From Roseburia hominis (lineage in GTDB: Bacteria > Bacillota > Clostridia > Lachnospirales > Lachnospiraceae), in assembly GCF_021531695.1 (NCBI RefSeq), contig NZ_JADYUI010000010.1, positions 39,206-103,205 on the forward strand: a DNA stretch of 64,000 bases, written 5' to 3'. Below, piece after piece: positions 17,190 through 27,144 of this stretch (position 1 is its first letter; every line of letters begins with the position of its first letter). A program made the position numbers and the translations under genes. The notes under the pieces were generated by a model that saw nothing but the letters and a program-made list of their open reading frames with translations, made no database searches and was not told the DNA's origin.

Positions 17190-17675
17190 CTAAATAATTT
17201 TTATTGGTTTTCCTACTGACTTAATATAGTACTCTCCCGTATCACAATGTAACTCGACAGTACGTCCATAATTCAGACCGGTGTCCTCTGCAACCAACCG
17301 AATTCCAAGCTCTTTTAATTTTGCTTTGGAAGCTTCTGCATTTCTCAGTCCTACATTTCCGATATCGGACAATCCACTTACCTCGAACATTTTTGCTCCG
17401 CCCGCAATCTTTGCAACAAGACGCGTTTTCGAAGCGCCCTCTTTTATTACTCTTTTTAATAATTCTTCGATTCCCGTATCTGCAAACTTTGCAATATTGG
17501 AATTATTTCGCATTTTAGTACTGTCCGGCAACATGATATGTGCCAGCCCTCCAATTTTTGTAACGGGATCATATAATGCAATTCCAATACAGGAACCAAG
17601 TCCTAATGTTGTTATAATATCCGGATTTTTACAAACATTCAAATCCGCCATTCCCACCTTGATTACTTCTCCCAT
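17190..17675 (-). CDS. cheD: Chemoreceptor glutamine deamidase CheD
   Basis: CheD deamidates glutamines in chemoreceptors and binds CheC, raising its CheY-P phosphatase activity. The catalytic pair is present: Cys29 in GLGSCIGIALYD and His46 in GLAHIMLPDS; AKIAGGAKMF and the nearby Asn-rich helix are also conserved. The length (161) is standard. It lies 11 nt downstream of cheC, its partner. Confidence 0.97.
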   Translation of the reverse strand: MGEVIKVGMADLNVCKNPDIITTLGLGSCIGIALYDPVTKIGGLAHIMLPDSTKMRNNSNIAKFADTGIEELLKRVIKEGASKTRLVAKIAGGAKMFEVSGLSDIGNVGLRNAEASKAKLKELGIRLVAEDTGLNYGRTVELHCDTGEYYIKSVGKPIKII

Positions 17676-17686
17676 GTATACTCTCC

Positions 17687-18307
17687 TTATAAGGAAATTC
17701 CAAGTGATGACAATATCTTGTCATAAGATTCCAACTCCGGTAACAAAATAAAATAGCCATTGATCATAACATCATCACCAAACTCCGTCTCAATCATCAA
17801 TGCATTATCTCCATATTTTCCAAACTGGATTGCCGGCACGCTAAGAATCGCTGCTGCCATATCAATCGCAATATATGGAATGGTTGGTGTTATTGTTAAA
17901 TTGGTCATGGATGACAGTGCATTGAGATAAGAACCTGCAATGATATTTCCGATTTCTTTGATTGCAGACAAATCCATTTCGCTGAATTCTTCCCCTTCAA
18001 CGGTTTCTCTGCCCATCAGATGGTCTACCAGATAATGTGCTGAATCAAGTTTCATAAGAAACATCATACTTCCGTCAATATCTCCCTGTACTTCCAGATA
18101 GATTCCCAGAATCGTTTCATCTTCCGGACAGATTGCGGAACCTAATTCCTGAAAAGTAAGAAGTTCTACTTTTGGGACATTCATATCAATTCTAAGATTC
18201 AACATCGTGGACATGGCAGTTGTTGCATTGCCAGCTCCGATATTTCCGATTTCTTTTAATACATCGAAGTAAACATTGTTTACCTCTGATAAACTTAGTT
18301 CTGACAT
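17687..18307 (-). CDS. cheC: CheY-P phosphatase CheC
   Basis: CheC dephosphorylates CheY-P and is stimulated by CheD. Both pseudo-symmetric active sites are visible as E-x-x-N: LKEIGNIGAGNA near the N-terminus and IKEIGNIIAGSYL in the middle. The start is placed at the ATG at 18307 (MSELSLSEVNNVYFDV), after AGGAGG 4 nt upstream; an in-frame extension of 14 codons has no ribosome site. The protein is 206 residues, normal for the family. Confidence 0.96.
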   Translation of the reverse strand: MSELSLSEVNNVYFDVLKEIGNIGAGNATTAMSTMLNLRIDMNVPKVELLTFQELGSAICPEDETILGIYLEVQGDIDGSMMFLMKLDSAHYLVDHLMGRETVEGEEFSEMDLSAIKEIGNIIAGSYLNALSSMTNLTITPTIPYIAIDMAAAILSVPAIQFGKYGDNALMIETEFGDDVMINGYFILLPELESYDKILSSLGISL

Positions 18308-18367
18308 ATTGCCTCCTTTTTCTCCTGTTTTTGCATTATCCTGTTTCAAGAGTCGCTTCTGATATAC

Positions 18368-18399
18368 GATATAGCAAGGCCGTACGACCTTGCTATATC
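18368..18399 (-). other. 12-bp perfect hairpin between cheW and cheC
   Basis: GATATAGCAAGG (18368-18379) pairs exactly with CCTTGCTATATC (18388-18399); even the 8-nt loop is nearly self-complementary. No T tract follows on the minus strand, so it is unlikely to terminate transcription fully; an RNA-processing or stability element is more likely. The cheW-cheC gap (123 bp) is much larger than others in the che section. Confidence 0.75.
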
Positions 18400-18430
18400 A
18401 TTTCTCATTGTTTGCGACAAATATGAATTC

Positions 18431-18901
18431 CTATTCGTTTTCTTTTTCACCAATAATAGCACCCAGATCCAACAGTGAAATCAATTCCTCACCGTTCTTA
18501 CCAACTCCATTGATAAAATCTTTGGTATCCTTGCTATTATATACGTTCTTATCGACCTTATCAATCTGATTATTTCCTAAGGTAACCACTTCTTTTACCT
18601 CATCTACAATAATACCAAGTGAACTCTGCTGTTCAAATTTTAAAATAATGATTCTGGACGCATTTGTGAATACATCATCTTCCAATCCCATTTTTGTACG
18701 AACACTCATAACAGGAACAATTTCACCACGCAGATTAATGATTCCTTTGAAATAAGTCTGCACTTTCGGTACTCTTGTGATTTTCTGCATACGCACGATG
18801 GTATCTACATAGCTGATGTCAATCCCATACTGTTCGCTTCCGATTTTTACTACAATATATTGTTTTCTGATATCTTCTGTTGTTTCAATTACTTCTGCCA
18901 T
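18431..18901 (-). CDS. cheW: Chemotaxis coupling protein CheW
   Basis: CheW is the adaptor that links chemoreceptors to CheA. The 156-residue protein is a single CheW (SH3-like) domain: YGIDISYVDTIVRM, the receptor-contact segment YFKGIINLRGEIVPV, and LGIIVDEVKEVV. It is preceded by cheA with a 15-nt gap. Confidence 0.97.
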   Translation of the reverse strand: MAEVIETTEDIRKQYIVVKIGSEQYGIDISYVDTIVRMQKITRVPKVQTYFKGIINLRGEIVPVMSVRTKMGLEDDVFTNASRIIILKFEQQSSLGIIVDEVKEVVTLGNNQIDKVDKNVYNSKDTKDFINGVGKNGEELISLLDLGAIIGEKENE

Positions 18902-18916
18902 AGTAAGACCCTCCCG

Positions 18917-21016
18917 CTACATTAATGTATTAACATCTAAGATCAAAGCTACTTCACCATCACCAAGAATGGTCGCACCGCTTATGAGCTTATTATTGTT
19001 AATGTATTTACCGAGTGACTTAATAACGATTTCCTGCTGTCCCATCAGGTTATCAACAACCAGTCCTGCGAATTTTTCGCCTTTTTTCACAATAACGACA
19101 GTCAGACTTTCCGGCTCTTTCTCTCTTGGTTCAATATCTAACACTTTGTCTAAACGAACCAGCGGGATTACCATTCCACGTAAATGAATGACTTCTTTAG
19201 ACTGTACATATTTGATATCTTTTACTGGAATATCTTCAATATTACTGATGGAACCAAGTGCAATGGCATACTTTTCATCTCTGATTTCAACCATAAGTGC
19301 CTGAATAATAGCCAAAGTCAACGGAAGTCTTACCGTAAACTTCGTTCCTTCTCCTAGCTTTGTTTTTACTTCAACATCGCCGCCTAATGCTTCAATATTG
19401 GATTTTACAACATCAAGACCTACACCACGACCGGAAATATCCGTAATCTGTTTCGCCATGGAAAAACTTGGCATAAATAAGAAATCAATGATTTCTTTTT
19501 CCGTAAGTTTTTCTGCCTGTTCTTCTGTTACAAGTCCACGTTCAATTGCTTTTCCTTTTACATGCTCCGTATCAATACCATTACCATCATCAGAAACTTC
19601 AATGATAACGTTATTTCCTTCCTGAAATGCATTCAAGCGGATGGTTCCTACTTCAGGCTTTCCACGTTCCTTACGAAGTTCTGCACTTTCCAGTCCATGA
19701 TCTGCGGAGTTACGAAGCAAATGCTGTAAAGGATCCCCGATCTGGTCTACTACAGTACGATCCAGTTCTGTATCTTCACCGCTCATGATAAGTTCCATCT
19801 TCTTATCCAGTTTTCTGGACAAATCACGAATCATACGCGGGAATTTGCTTACTACACTCTCAATTGGCACCATTCGAACTTTCATAACAGACTCATGCAG
19901 ATTGGTCGTAATTCTTTCCAGATACTCAATCTGTTCATGGAATGTCTGATTCTGGAAATTTCCACCCTCAGAAGAGCTGATGGAAACCAGACTGTTCTTT
20001 GCAATGATAAGCTCGCTGACCTGATTCATCAACGCATCCAGCTTTTCAATATCAACTCTGACCGTTCTGCTGGTTACCGGTTTTCCGGTAGTTTTTCCTT
20101 TTGCGGCAGCTGCCTTTACATCTTTCTTTGGTGCTGCCTCCGGTGCTTTTGCTGTCACAGCAGCCGGTGCCTTTTTACTTGCTTCTTCCTCTGCTTTTGC
20201 ACTTGCTGCCGAAATCGTCTCATACTTAACTTCCTCTCCAATTGCTGACTCAATTTCTGACACATTCTGAATAGAAGTAAGAACTGTTTCTAATTCCGTC
20301 TCTGTTGCAAGATAAAAGCTGAAATCATTTTCAAACTTTTCATCTTCAATATCCTGGGAACTCGGACGATAAATAATGATCTGTCCAAATTCTTCGACTG
20401 CTTTAAATACAAGAAATGCTCTTGCTGCTTTTAACAAACATTCTTTTTGAATATGTACCGTGATACCATATATCTTATTTCCGGCTTCTTCTGCCGTCTT
20501 AATTGCTTCTTTTTCACTATCTGAAAATTCAATTTTCAGATATTTCTTCTGGTCAGACACTTCCTGTGGCTGTTGCGTTTCCTGCTCTGTTTTAGCAGCA
20601 ACTGTCTCATCCTGTGGTGCGTCTTTTCCTTCTGCATTCTCTAAGAATGCATTCAGACCTTTAATAATTGCCTCATTGTCTTCCGTTCCTTCATCGGAAG
20701 TCTCCTTAATGGTATCCAGATACCCTTCGATAGCATCCAGACACTGGAACAAAAGATCGATCATATCGCTCGTAACTTTTACTTTATCACTACGCACTTC
20801 CTGAAACACATTCTCCATATCATGTGTCAGATGCTGCATTCTTTTAAATCCCATGGTACCTGCCATACCTTTTAAGGAATGGGCTGCACGAAAGATTTCA
20901 TTAATCGTGTCTTTATTATCAGGTTCCTTCTCCAAAGTCATGATACAGTCACTAAGACTTTGAATGTGTTCACTTGTTTCATCAATAAAAATTTCCAGAT
21001 ATTGGCTTACATCCAT
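18917..21016 (-). CDS. cheA: Chemotaxis histidine kinase CheA
   Basis: CheA autophosphorylates in response to receptors and passes phosphate to CheY and CheB. The start is the ATG at 21016 (MDVSQYLEIF), one base after the cheB stop; an upstream frame inside cheB is spurious. Domains in the 699-residue protein: HPt with phosphorylated His46 (FRAAHSLKGMAG), a CheY-binding P2 region and Ala/Lys-rich linker, the P3 dimerisation helices, the ATP-binding domain (N box HLLRNSADHGLE, G1 VSDDGNGID, G2 SGRGVGLDVV), and a C-terminal CheW-like regulatory domain. All catalytic motifs are intact. Confidence 0.97.
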   Translation of the reverse strand: MDVSQYLEIFIDETSEHIQSLSDCIMTLEKEPDNKDTINEIFRAAHSLKGMAGTMGFKRMQHLTHDMENVFQEVRSDKVKVTSDMIDLLFQCLDAIEGYLDTIKETSDEGTEDNEAIIKGLNAFLENAEGKDAPQDETVAAKTEQETQQPQEVSDQKKYLKIEFSDSEKEAIKTAEEAGNKIYGITVHIQKECLLKAARAFLVFKAVEEFGQIIIYRPSSQDIEDEKFENDFSFYLATETELETVLTSIQNVSEIESAIGEEVKYETISAASAKAEEEASKKAPAAVTAKAPEAAPKKDVKAAAAKGKTTGKPVTSRTVRVDIEKLDALMNQVSELIIAKNSLVSISSSEGGNFQNQTFHEQIEYLERITTNLHESVMKVRMVPIESVVSKFPRMIRDLSRKLDKKMELIMSGEDTELDRTVVDQIGDPLQHLLRNSADHGLESAELRKERGKPEVGTIRLNAFQEGNNVIIEVSDDGNGIDTEHVKGKAIERGLVTEEQAEKLTEKEIIDFLFMPSFSMAKQITDISGRGVGLDVVKSNIEALGGDVEVKTKLGEGTKFTVRLPLTLAIIQALMVEIRDEKYAIALGSISNIEDIPVKDIKYVQSKEVIHLRGMVIPLVRLDKVLDIEPREKEPESLTVVIVKKGEKFAGLVVDNLMGQQEIVIKSLGKYINNNKLISGATILGDGEVALILDVNTLM

Positions 21017-21017
21017 T

Positions 21018-22082
21018 TTACTGTACCCCCACATTCTTAATAATCGTTTGTGCAACTTCTGCCAACGGAACAACGGAATCTACCACTCCGGTTTCTGCAA
21101 TTGATTTTGGCATTCCATAGACCACGCAAGTCTCTGCACTCTGTGAAATTACATACAGATCTTTTTTCTCCCGCAGGGAAAGAATTCCTTTGGTTCCATC
21201 TGCTCCCATCCCGGTAAGAACTACACAGGTGACTTCATCATATCCACAATCGCGAAGTGATTCATACATTATATCTGCACAAGGCTTTAAACCACCAATT
21301 GCCGGTTCATCACTTAATGTTACAACATGCCTGCCATCCCGGTTTCTTGTAATTCTCATATGCTTACCACCGGGTGCAACATAAACGCAACCTTTTTCCA
21401 AAACATCCCCATGTTCTGCTTCTTTGACTCTGATCGGGCTTATCTCATTCAGCCTGTCCGCCATTGACTTGGTAAATCCCTGTGGCATATGCTGTACCAA
21501 AACCATTGGTGCATTCATATCCTTCGGCAAATATGGAATGACACTCTGTAATGCCTTAGGACCTCCGGTAGAACAAGCTAATGCTACCAGTTTGTTTCCA
21601 AACCCTTTCTGCAATTTTGTTGGTGTTACCGGCTTTTGCGATACCGTTGCAGAAAAATTCTGCATTCTTCTTACCTGGCTTCGTGTCTGGTATACTGCTT
21701 CCAGGACACTAATCAGACGATTACGGAAATCAATTCCCTTTGCTTCAATAATGTTCGTCGGTTTTGTGACAAAATCAATTGCTCCACGTTCCATGGCAAG
21801 CATTGTAATTTCCGCGTCTTTGGTCGTTAAAGTACTTACCATTATAACGTTTGCTTTGATTTTATCCTGTTGCAGTTTTTCCAGTAATTCCAAGCCACCC
21901 ATGCGAGGCATATTTACATCTAAAACAACCCCATCATATTGTGTTGTTTTAAGCTTTTCATAAGCTTCTACACCATCCCTGCATACATCCTTTGCCTGGA
22001 ATTTACTTTCTGAATTAATTATATCACATATAACCTTTCTCATGAGTGCAGAGTCATCTACAACCAGAATATTTTTCTTCAT
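21018..22082 (-). CDS. cheB: Chemotaxis response regulator methylesterase CheB
   Basis: CheB removes methyl groups from chemoreceptor glutamates, activated by phosphorylation from CheA. The 354-residue protein has a receiver domain (VVDDSALMRK, phospho-acceptor Asp55 in LDVNMPRMGG, Lys107 in FVTKPTN) and a methylesterase domain with the triad Ser171 (ACSTGGPKAL), His198 (LVQHMPQGF) and Asp295 (LTGMGADGTKG). The start follows the PilZ gene by 4 nt. Confidence 0.97.
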   Translation of the reverse strand: MKKNILVVDDSALMRKVICDIINSESKFQAKDVCRDGVEAYEKLKTTQYDGVVLDVNMPRMGGLELLEKLQQDKIKANVIMVSTLTTKDAEITMLAMERGAIDFVTKPTNIIEAKGIDFRNRLISVLEAVYQTRSQVRRMQNFSATVSQKPVTPTKLQKGFGNKLVALACSTGGPKALQSVIPYLPKDMNAPMVLVQHMPQGFTKSMADRLNEISPIRVKEAEHGDVLEKGCVYVAPGGKHMRITRNRDGRHVVTLSDEPAIGGLKPCADIMYESLRDCGYDEVTCVVLTGMGADGTKGILSLREKKDLYVISQSAETCVVYGMPKSIAETGVVDSVVPLAEVAQTIIKNVGVQ

Positions 22083-22086
22083 GTAA

Positions 22087-22827
22087 TCACCCTTTCCTCT
22101 GACTACGGGATTTCCGTTCCTCTAAAAAAATAAAACGAATAATTTCTTCCCGTATCTTATTATCTTTTAAAATAAATTCCACACGGTTTTCATATTTTTT
22201 AGGAAATGTTTCTTCTACTCTGATACTGTCAATTACTTTTCCCATCACAGTATATTGTGACACTCCATTTTCCTGATTGAGTGCAAATTTTATCAGAAAA
22301 TATCCATTCTCCGGCAATTCCTCTTCCGACACAAAACGGATTCCGCCTCCGCTTAAGTCTTTTATATATGCCGTCTTTTCTGCCTTTCCAGTCTCTTCTT
22401 GTTTTATTGCATCTTCAAACTCTTCTTCGGAAAGCTTTACAATCTCTTCGTTAATTGGTGCATAGGTCATCTCCATTGCACAGGAAAGTCTGTAAAATTC
22501 CCTCCGCTGATATTTACTTAACTGCGTATTTAACGCAATCCTTAACATGTATTGATTATCCGTTTTATACCGTTCCTTCACCTGTCCATCCGCGCGATGC
22601 AGACCACTCTTGGTATAAAACACAAACTCATAACGGATTCCTAACATCAGAAGATGCATCCTTCCGTTCTCTGTCGGCATGGAAAGTTCAATCTCACCAT
22701 TTTCTAAGAAATCCAAAACCTGACTCTTATACAAATGGGGCAATTCCCCCGTATTCTTCGCATTTTCAATCTGACTTACCTGTCTGATATCGACCTTATC
22801 TCCCACTGTAATTACATCTGAAATCAT
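22087..22827 (-). CDS. PilZ-domain c-di-GMP-binding flagellar brake protein (YcgR/MotI type)
   Basis: The 246-residue cytoplasmic protein has an N-terminal YcgR-like domain and a C-terminal PilZ domain. The c-di-GMP-binding motifs are intact: RxxxR as RREFYR (residues 108-113) and DLSGGG (157-162). Such proteins bind c-di-GMP and slow or disengage the flagellar motor. The start is the ATG at 22827 with AGGTGG 6 nt upstream. Its place inside the operon between flhG and cheB, together with a GGDEF protein at the window's right end, suggests c-di-GMP control of motility. Confidence 0.9.
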   Translation of the reverse strand: MISDVITVGDKVDIRQVSQIENAKNTGELPHLYKSQVLDFLENGEIELSMPTENGRMHLLMLGIRYEFVFYTKSGLHRADGQVKERYKTDNQYMLRIALNTQLSKYQRREFYRLSCAMEMTYAPINEEIVKLSEEEFEDAIKQEETGKAEKTAYIKDLSGGGIRFVSEEELPENGYFLIKFALNQENGVSQYTVMGKVIDSIRVEETFPKKYENRVEFILKDNKIREEIIRFIFLEERKSRSQRKG

Positions 22828-22910
22828 TCTAAACCACCTCATCTTCTCGTATATTCATAGGTCTTCATGCGAATTTTAACTACATCCCCCAAATTGTTGC
22901 ACAAGATCCG

Positions 22911-23795
22911 TTATTTACTGAATAAATTGGAAAAAAATTGAGAAATTCCTTTTTTCATCATTAACGTTTTATGCTCATGATGCATTAAATTATCAGCCAG
23001 TATTCCATATGCTCTTGCCGCATTTGATGTGGGTGCTTCCAATGAAACGACTTTTTGTTTACGCACAGCACGCTCCAGTGTCATATCCATCGGTACTATC
23101 CCAAGATAATCCAGTTTACCGCCAAGAAATTTCGAAACTACCAGTTGTAACTTGTCATAAAGTGCATCTCCATCCGCTACAGACAATACTTTATTGGCTA
23201 CCAGCTGAATTTTCGTCTGCTCCGGTCTAAAATCCGGCTGTTGATATAATACCTTTAATAAAGAATAAGAATCTGTAATGGAACTTGGTTCCGGTGTCGT
23301 AACTAATAAAACCTCAGGACTGTTTGCCACGAACTTTAAAACACTATCGGATATTCCAGCTCCGGTATCAATAATAATAACATCTGCCAGTTCATCCAGT
23401 TCACTAAAATTATGAAGTAATAAATTAATTTGTTCTGCAGTCAGATTGTTTAACCCTGCAATTCCGGAACCACCTGAAATAAATCCGACTCCCATCGGAC
23501 CTTCCGATACAATATCCTTAAGACTTTTCCCCTTATAAATCATATCATTCAAATTATAATTTGGATTTGTTCCAAACATAACTTCAACATTCGCAAGTCC
23601 TATATCGGCATCGAAAATTATAACTCTTTTTCCGAATTTTCGCAATTGTATTGCTAAATTAACTGCCAGATTTGATTTTCCAACTCCGCCCTTTCCGCTT
23701 GTAATGGTAAGAACACGTGCATCTGATGCGATTTTAGGATTCTTTTTTATATTTTTTTCTTTCACGACATTGCGTAACTGTTGTGCCTGATCCAT
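22911..23795 (-). CDS. flhG: Flagellar number regulator FlhG (MinD-like ATPase)
   Basis: FlhG (YlxH/FleN) is a MinD-family ATPase that sets flagellar number or pattern and stimulates the FlhF GTPase. The 294-residue protein has the deviant Walker A TSGKGGVGKSNLAVNL, IFDADIGLANVEVMFG, and IIDTGAGISDSVL. An N-terminal extension (DQAQQLRNVV) matches the FlhF-activating peptide of the family, and the C-terminus ends in a Lys/Phe-rich helix likely to be the membrane-targeting tail. It starts 3 nt after flhF. Confidence 0.95.
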   Translation of the reverse strand: MDQAQQLRNVVKEKNIKKNPKIASDARVLTITSGKGGVGKSNLAVNLAIQLRKFGKRVIIFDADIGLANVEVMFGTNPNYNLNDMIYKGKSLKDIVSEGPMGVGFISGGSGIAGLNNLTAEQINLLLHNFSELDELADVIIIDTGAGISDSVLKFVANSPEVLLVTTPEPSSITDSYSLLKVLYQQPDFRPEQTKIQLVANKVLSVADGDALYDKLQLVVSKFLGGKLDYLGIVPMDMTLERAVRKQKVVSLEAPTSNAARAYGILADNLMHHEHKTLMMKKGISQFFSNLFSK

Positions 23796-23798
23796 GCA

Positions 23799-25085
23799 TT
23801 ATTTTCCTCCCAAAAGCTGTTTTACGATTTTCTGGGTATTAAATAATTCAATGTCGTTTGGTACATTTTGTCCATTTGTCGTATATGACAACTCTGCTCC
23901 GGAATAAAGACGGAGATTTAAAAGATTTCCATACGCAGATGTCTCGTCTAATTTTGTAAAAATCAGTCTGTAATCTGCAATCCCACGATACACATCCGCA
24001 ATACTTAATAAATCTTTATATTTTGTAGTAGCACTGACTACCAGAAATACTTCTTTTTCATATTTTTTATCGACACTGTCTATGAGCCGCTTGATATCAT
24101 CACCCTGCTCACTATTTTTATGAGAAAATCCAGCCGTATCAATGAGTACCAAATCACAGTCAGAAACTTTTGCTATTGCATCGTTCACTTCTTCCGGCGT
24201 ATATACAATAGAAAACGGATTGTCTAAAATATTAGCATAAGTTCTAAGTTGTTCTGCTGCTGCAATCCGGTAAGTGTCAGCCGTTAAAAAAGCGACTGAT
24301 TTTCCTTCATCAACTTTAAATTTAGATGCCACTTTGGCAATTGTTGTCGTCTTTCCTACTCCGGTAGGTCCGATAAAGAAAACTACCTTCGGTTTTTTAT
24401 TTGATAATTCGATTGGCCTTGGCTGACCGAATTTTAAAATCATCTTCTGATAAATTGTTGAAAGGATATAATCCACACTGGAACCGGTTCTTACAACCTT
24501 TTCGATATCCTCTAAAATCATATTGGCATATTTCTCATCCACTTCATTTTCGAGCAAAATGCCATAAATCATCTTTAAAAATTTAAAGCCCTCTGCCTGT
24601 TCTTTGCTTAATTCATTCTCTTTTTCCTGCACCTTCGGGCTTTGTTGTTCCTTGTTGTTTGCAGGTGCAAGTTGTTTTTCCAGAAAATTCTGTAAATTCT
24701 CAATTCTCTCTTCTAACCCTTCTCTGGCAGCATAATAGCTCTGTCTTTCTTCTTCTCTTTCCCGTCTGATACGACTTTCCTCTTTTAATACATCCGCCTG
24801 ATGATTCGTCACTTTTTCTTCTGCTTTCTTAGGAACCGGAATTTCAATCGGTTCATCTGCCGTAAAATTAATATTTTCGTGAATTGAAAAATTTGCCGGT
24901 TTCACAATCTGTTCCTTTTCCTCAACTGCAGCCGTCACTTCATACTCTGCTTCTTTCAAAAAAGAAAGAATTCCCTTTGGTCTTATTTCTTTGATATTCA
25001 TGATGACAACATCTGTCCCAAGCTGTGCTCTGGCACGTTCGATTGCCTCTTCTTCTGTTCTGCCTTGAAATTTCTTTATGGTCAT
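23799..25085 (-). CDS. flhF: Flagellar biosynthesis GTPase FlhF
   Basis: FlhF is an SRP-type GTPase that positions new flagella. The 428-residue protein has an N-terminal basic B domain (MTIKKFQGRTEEEAIERA), a Glu/Arg-rich linker, then N and G domains with G1 GPTGVGKTTTIAK, LTADTYRIAAAEQLRTYA, G3 LIDTAGF and G4 TKLDET. Start and stop overlap with flhA as TAATG. Confidence 0.97.
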   Translation of the reverse strand: MTIKKFQGRTEEEAIERARAQLGTDVVIMNIKEIRPKGILSFLKEAEYEVTAAVEEKEQIVKPANFSIHENINFTADEPIEIPVPKKAEEKVTNHQADVLKEESRIRREREEERQSYYAAREGLEERIENLQNFLEKQLAPANNKEQQSPKVQEKENELSKEQAEGFKFLKMIYGILLENEVDEKYANMILEDIEKVVRTGSSVDYILSTIYQKMILKFGQPRPIELSNKKPKVVFFIGPTGVGKTTTIAKVASKFKVDEGKSVAFLTADTYRIAAAEQLRTYANILDNPFSIVYTPEEVNDAIAKVSDCDLVLIDTAGFSHKNSEQGDDIKRLIDSVDKKYEKEVFLVVSATTKYKDLLSIADVYRGIADYRLIFTKLDETSAYGNLLNLRLYSGAELSYTTNGQNVPNDIELFNTQKIVKQLLGGK

Positions 25086-27118
25086 TATCCTGTCACCATC
25101 CCTACTGATTGTAATTCTACGTTAGACTCTACTTCATTGTATGACACTACAATCAAGTCTTTGAAATAATCTTCCGTCAATTTTTTAAAGTACATCCGTA
25201 CAATTGGCGAGGTTATCACAATCGGATTCTTACCAAGGCTTTCTAATTTTGCAACCTCCGTTTCAAGTGAATCCATAATCGCCTTCGTCCGCTCCGGATC
25301 CAGAGTCAGATATGCTCCCTGCTCTGTCTGTTTTACCGAAGCCATGATATCCTGCTCCGTCTTCGGATCTAAGGTAATTACACTTGTCGTTTCATTTGCA
25401 GGAAAATATTTATTGGAAATAGCACGCTTTAAGCTCTGGCGGACATACTCCGTCAATACATCCGTATCTCTTGATGTCGCAGCATGGTCTGCCAATGTTT
25501 CAAATATGGTAAGCAGATCCCTGATGGAAATGCCCTCACGCAAAAGATTCTGTAATACCTTCTGGATTTCTCCAAGCCCTAAAAGTTTCGGAATCAATTC
25601 CTCGACCAAAGCAGGATTGTTTTCTTTCAAATGATCCACCAGATTCTGAACATCCTGTCTGGTCAGAAGCTCCGCGATATGTGTACGAATCACTTCTGTT
25701 AAATGCGTAGCAATAATAGAAGGCGGATCTACTACCGTATAGCCCAGACTCTCTGCCTTTTCACGCTGTCCTTCTGTAATCCAGATTGCCGGCAGATGGA
25801 ATGATGGTTCAAAAGTCGGGATACCGGTGATTTCCTCCTCCACATATCCAGGGTTCATTGCCATGTAATGGTCAAAAAGGATTTCACCTTCTGTTACCTG
25901 AATTCCTTTGATTTTAATAATATACTGATTCGGATTTAACTGAATATTGTCACGCAGACGGATAATCGGAACAACCGTACCAAGCTCCAATGCAATCTGT
26001 CTTCGAATCATAACAACTCGATCCAGCAGATCTCCACCCTGATTTACATCCGCAAGTGGAATAATTCCGTAACCGAATTCAAGCTCGATTGGGTCAACAG
26101 AAAGTAACGAAACGACATTCTCCGGTTTTCTTATCTCTTCTGCATCAACCTCATCCTCATTTACTTCGTCTTCAATATTTCCGACTTCGACACTCTTTTT
26201 AATCTGCATTCCACTTATAATAAATACCAGTCCCAGTCCTACGAACAGGTACCACTTTAACGGCGTTGCAATTCCGAGAAAGATAAGTGCTGAACCAACT
26301 AAAAACAATACTTTTGGAATACCAAAAAGCTGTTTTACCAAAACCGTACCGAAATCTGCCTCTTTTGATGCTTTTGTAACCAGAATACCAGTCGCAAGTG
26401 AAATAAGAAGGGATGGAATCTGGCTGCAAAGTCCATCACCGATGGTAAGAAGACCATACTGTTGTAAAGCATCCATTGCCCCCAGTCCCTGTCTTGTCAC
26501 GCCCATGATGGTACCACCGACGATGTTAATAACGGTAATAATAAGACCGGAAGTTGCATCTCCTTTTACGTACTTGGTTGCACCATCCATAGAGCCAAAG
26601 AAACTTGCTTCTTCCTGAATCTTATTACGTCTGTTTCTTGCCTCTGCCTCAGTAATTGCACCGGTATTTAAATCTGCATCAATTGCCATCTGCTTACCAG
26701 GCATGGCATCCAGAGTAAAACGTGCCGAAACCTCTGCCACACGTTCCGAACCTTTATTGATAACGATAAACTGTATCAAAATAAGCACAATAAAAACGAT
26801 GGTTCCAATGATCAAATCACCACCACCAACGAACTGTCCAAATGTCTCAACAACATTTCCCGGATCTCCGGTAGATAAAATAAGTCTTGTTGAAGACACA
26901 TTAAGGGAAATTCTAAAGATTGTCGTAAATAACAATAATGTCGGGAAAAATGACATATCCAGAACTTCCTGTACAAAAAGTGCATTAAAAAGGATGACCA
27001 GTGCAATCGAAATATTGATTGCAAGCATGACATCCAATAAATAGTTTGGAATTGGAATAATGAAAAAAATTACAGCAGCCAACATATACAAAGCCACTCC
27101 AACATCTGCCTTTTTCAT
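25085..27118 (-). CDS. flhA: Flagellar type III export protein FlhA
   Basis: FlhA forms the nonameric ring of the export gate and binds chaperone-substrate complexes. The 677-residue length is standard. The N-terminal third has about eight membrane helices with the FHIPEP-family loop containing KGSERVAEVSARFTLDAMPG; the C-terminal cytoplasmic domain includes GYTVVDPPSIIATHL. It lies between flhB and flhF as in B. subtilis. Confidence 0.98.
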   Translation of the reverse strand: MKKADVGVALYMLAAVIFFIIPIPNYLLDVMLAINISIALVILFNALFVQEVLDMSFFPTLLLFTTIFRISLNVSSTRLILSTGDPGNVVETFGQFVGGGDLIIGTIVFIVLILIQFIVINKGSERVAEVSARFTLDAMPGKQMAIDADLNTGAITEAEARNRRNKIQEEASFFGSMDGATKYVKGDATSGLIITVINIVGGTIMGVTRQGLGAMDALQQYGLLTIGDGLCSQIPSLLISLATGILVTKASKEADFGTVLVKQLFGIPKVLFLVGSALIFLGIATPLKWYLFVGLGLVFIISGMQIKKSVEVGNIEDEVNEDEVDAEEIRKPENVVSLLSVDPIELEFGYGIIPLADVNQGGDLLDRVVMIRRQIALELGTVVPIIRLRDNIQLNPNQYIIKIKGIQVTEGEILFDHYMAMNPGYVEEEITGIPTFEPSFHLPAIWITEGQREKAESLGYTVVDPPSIIATHLTEVIRTHIAELLTRQDVQNLVDHLKENNPALVEELIPKLLGLGEIQKVLQNLLREGISIRDLLTIFETLADHAATSRDTDVLTEYVRQSLKRAISNKYFPANETTSVITLDPKTEQDIMASVKQTEQGAYLTLDPERTKAIMDSLETEVAKLESLGKNPIVITSPIVRMYFKKLTEDYFKDLIVVSYNEVESNVELQSVGMVTG

Positions 27119-27144
27119 ACCAACTCCTCCTTTTCTTCTTTTTC

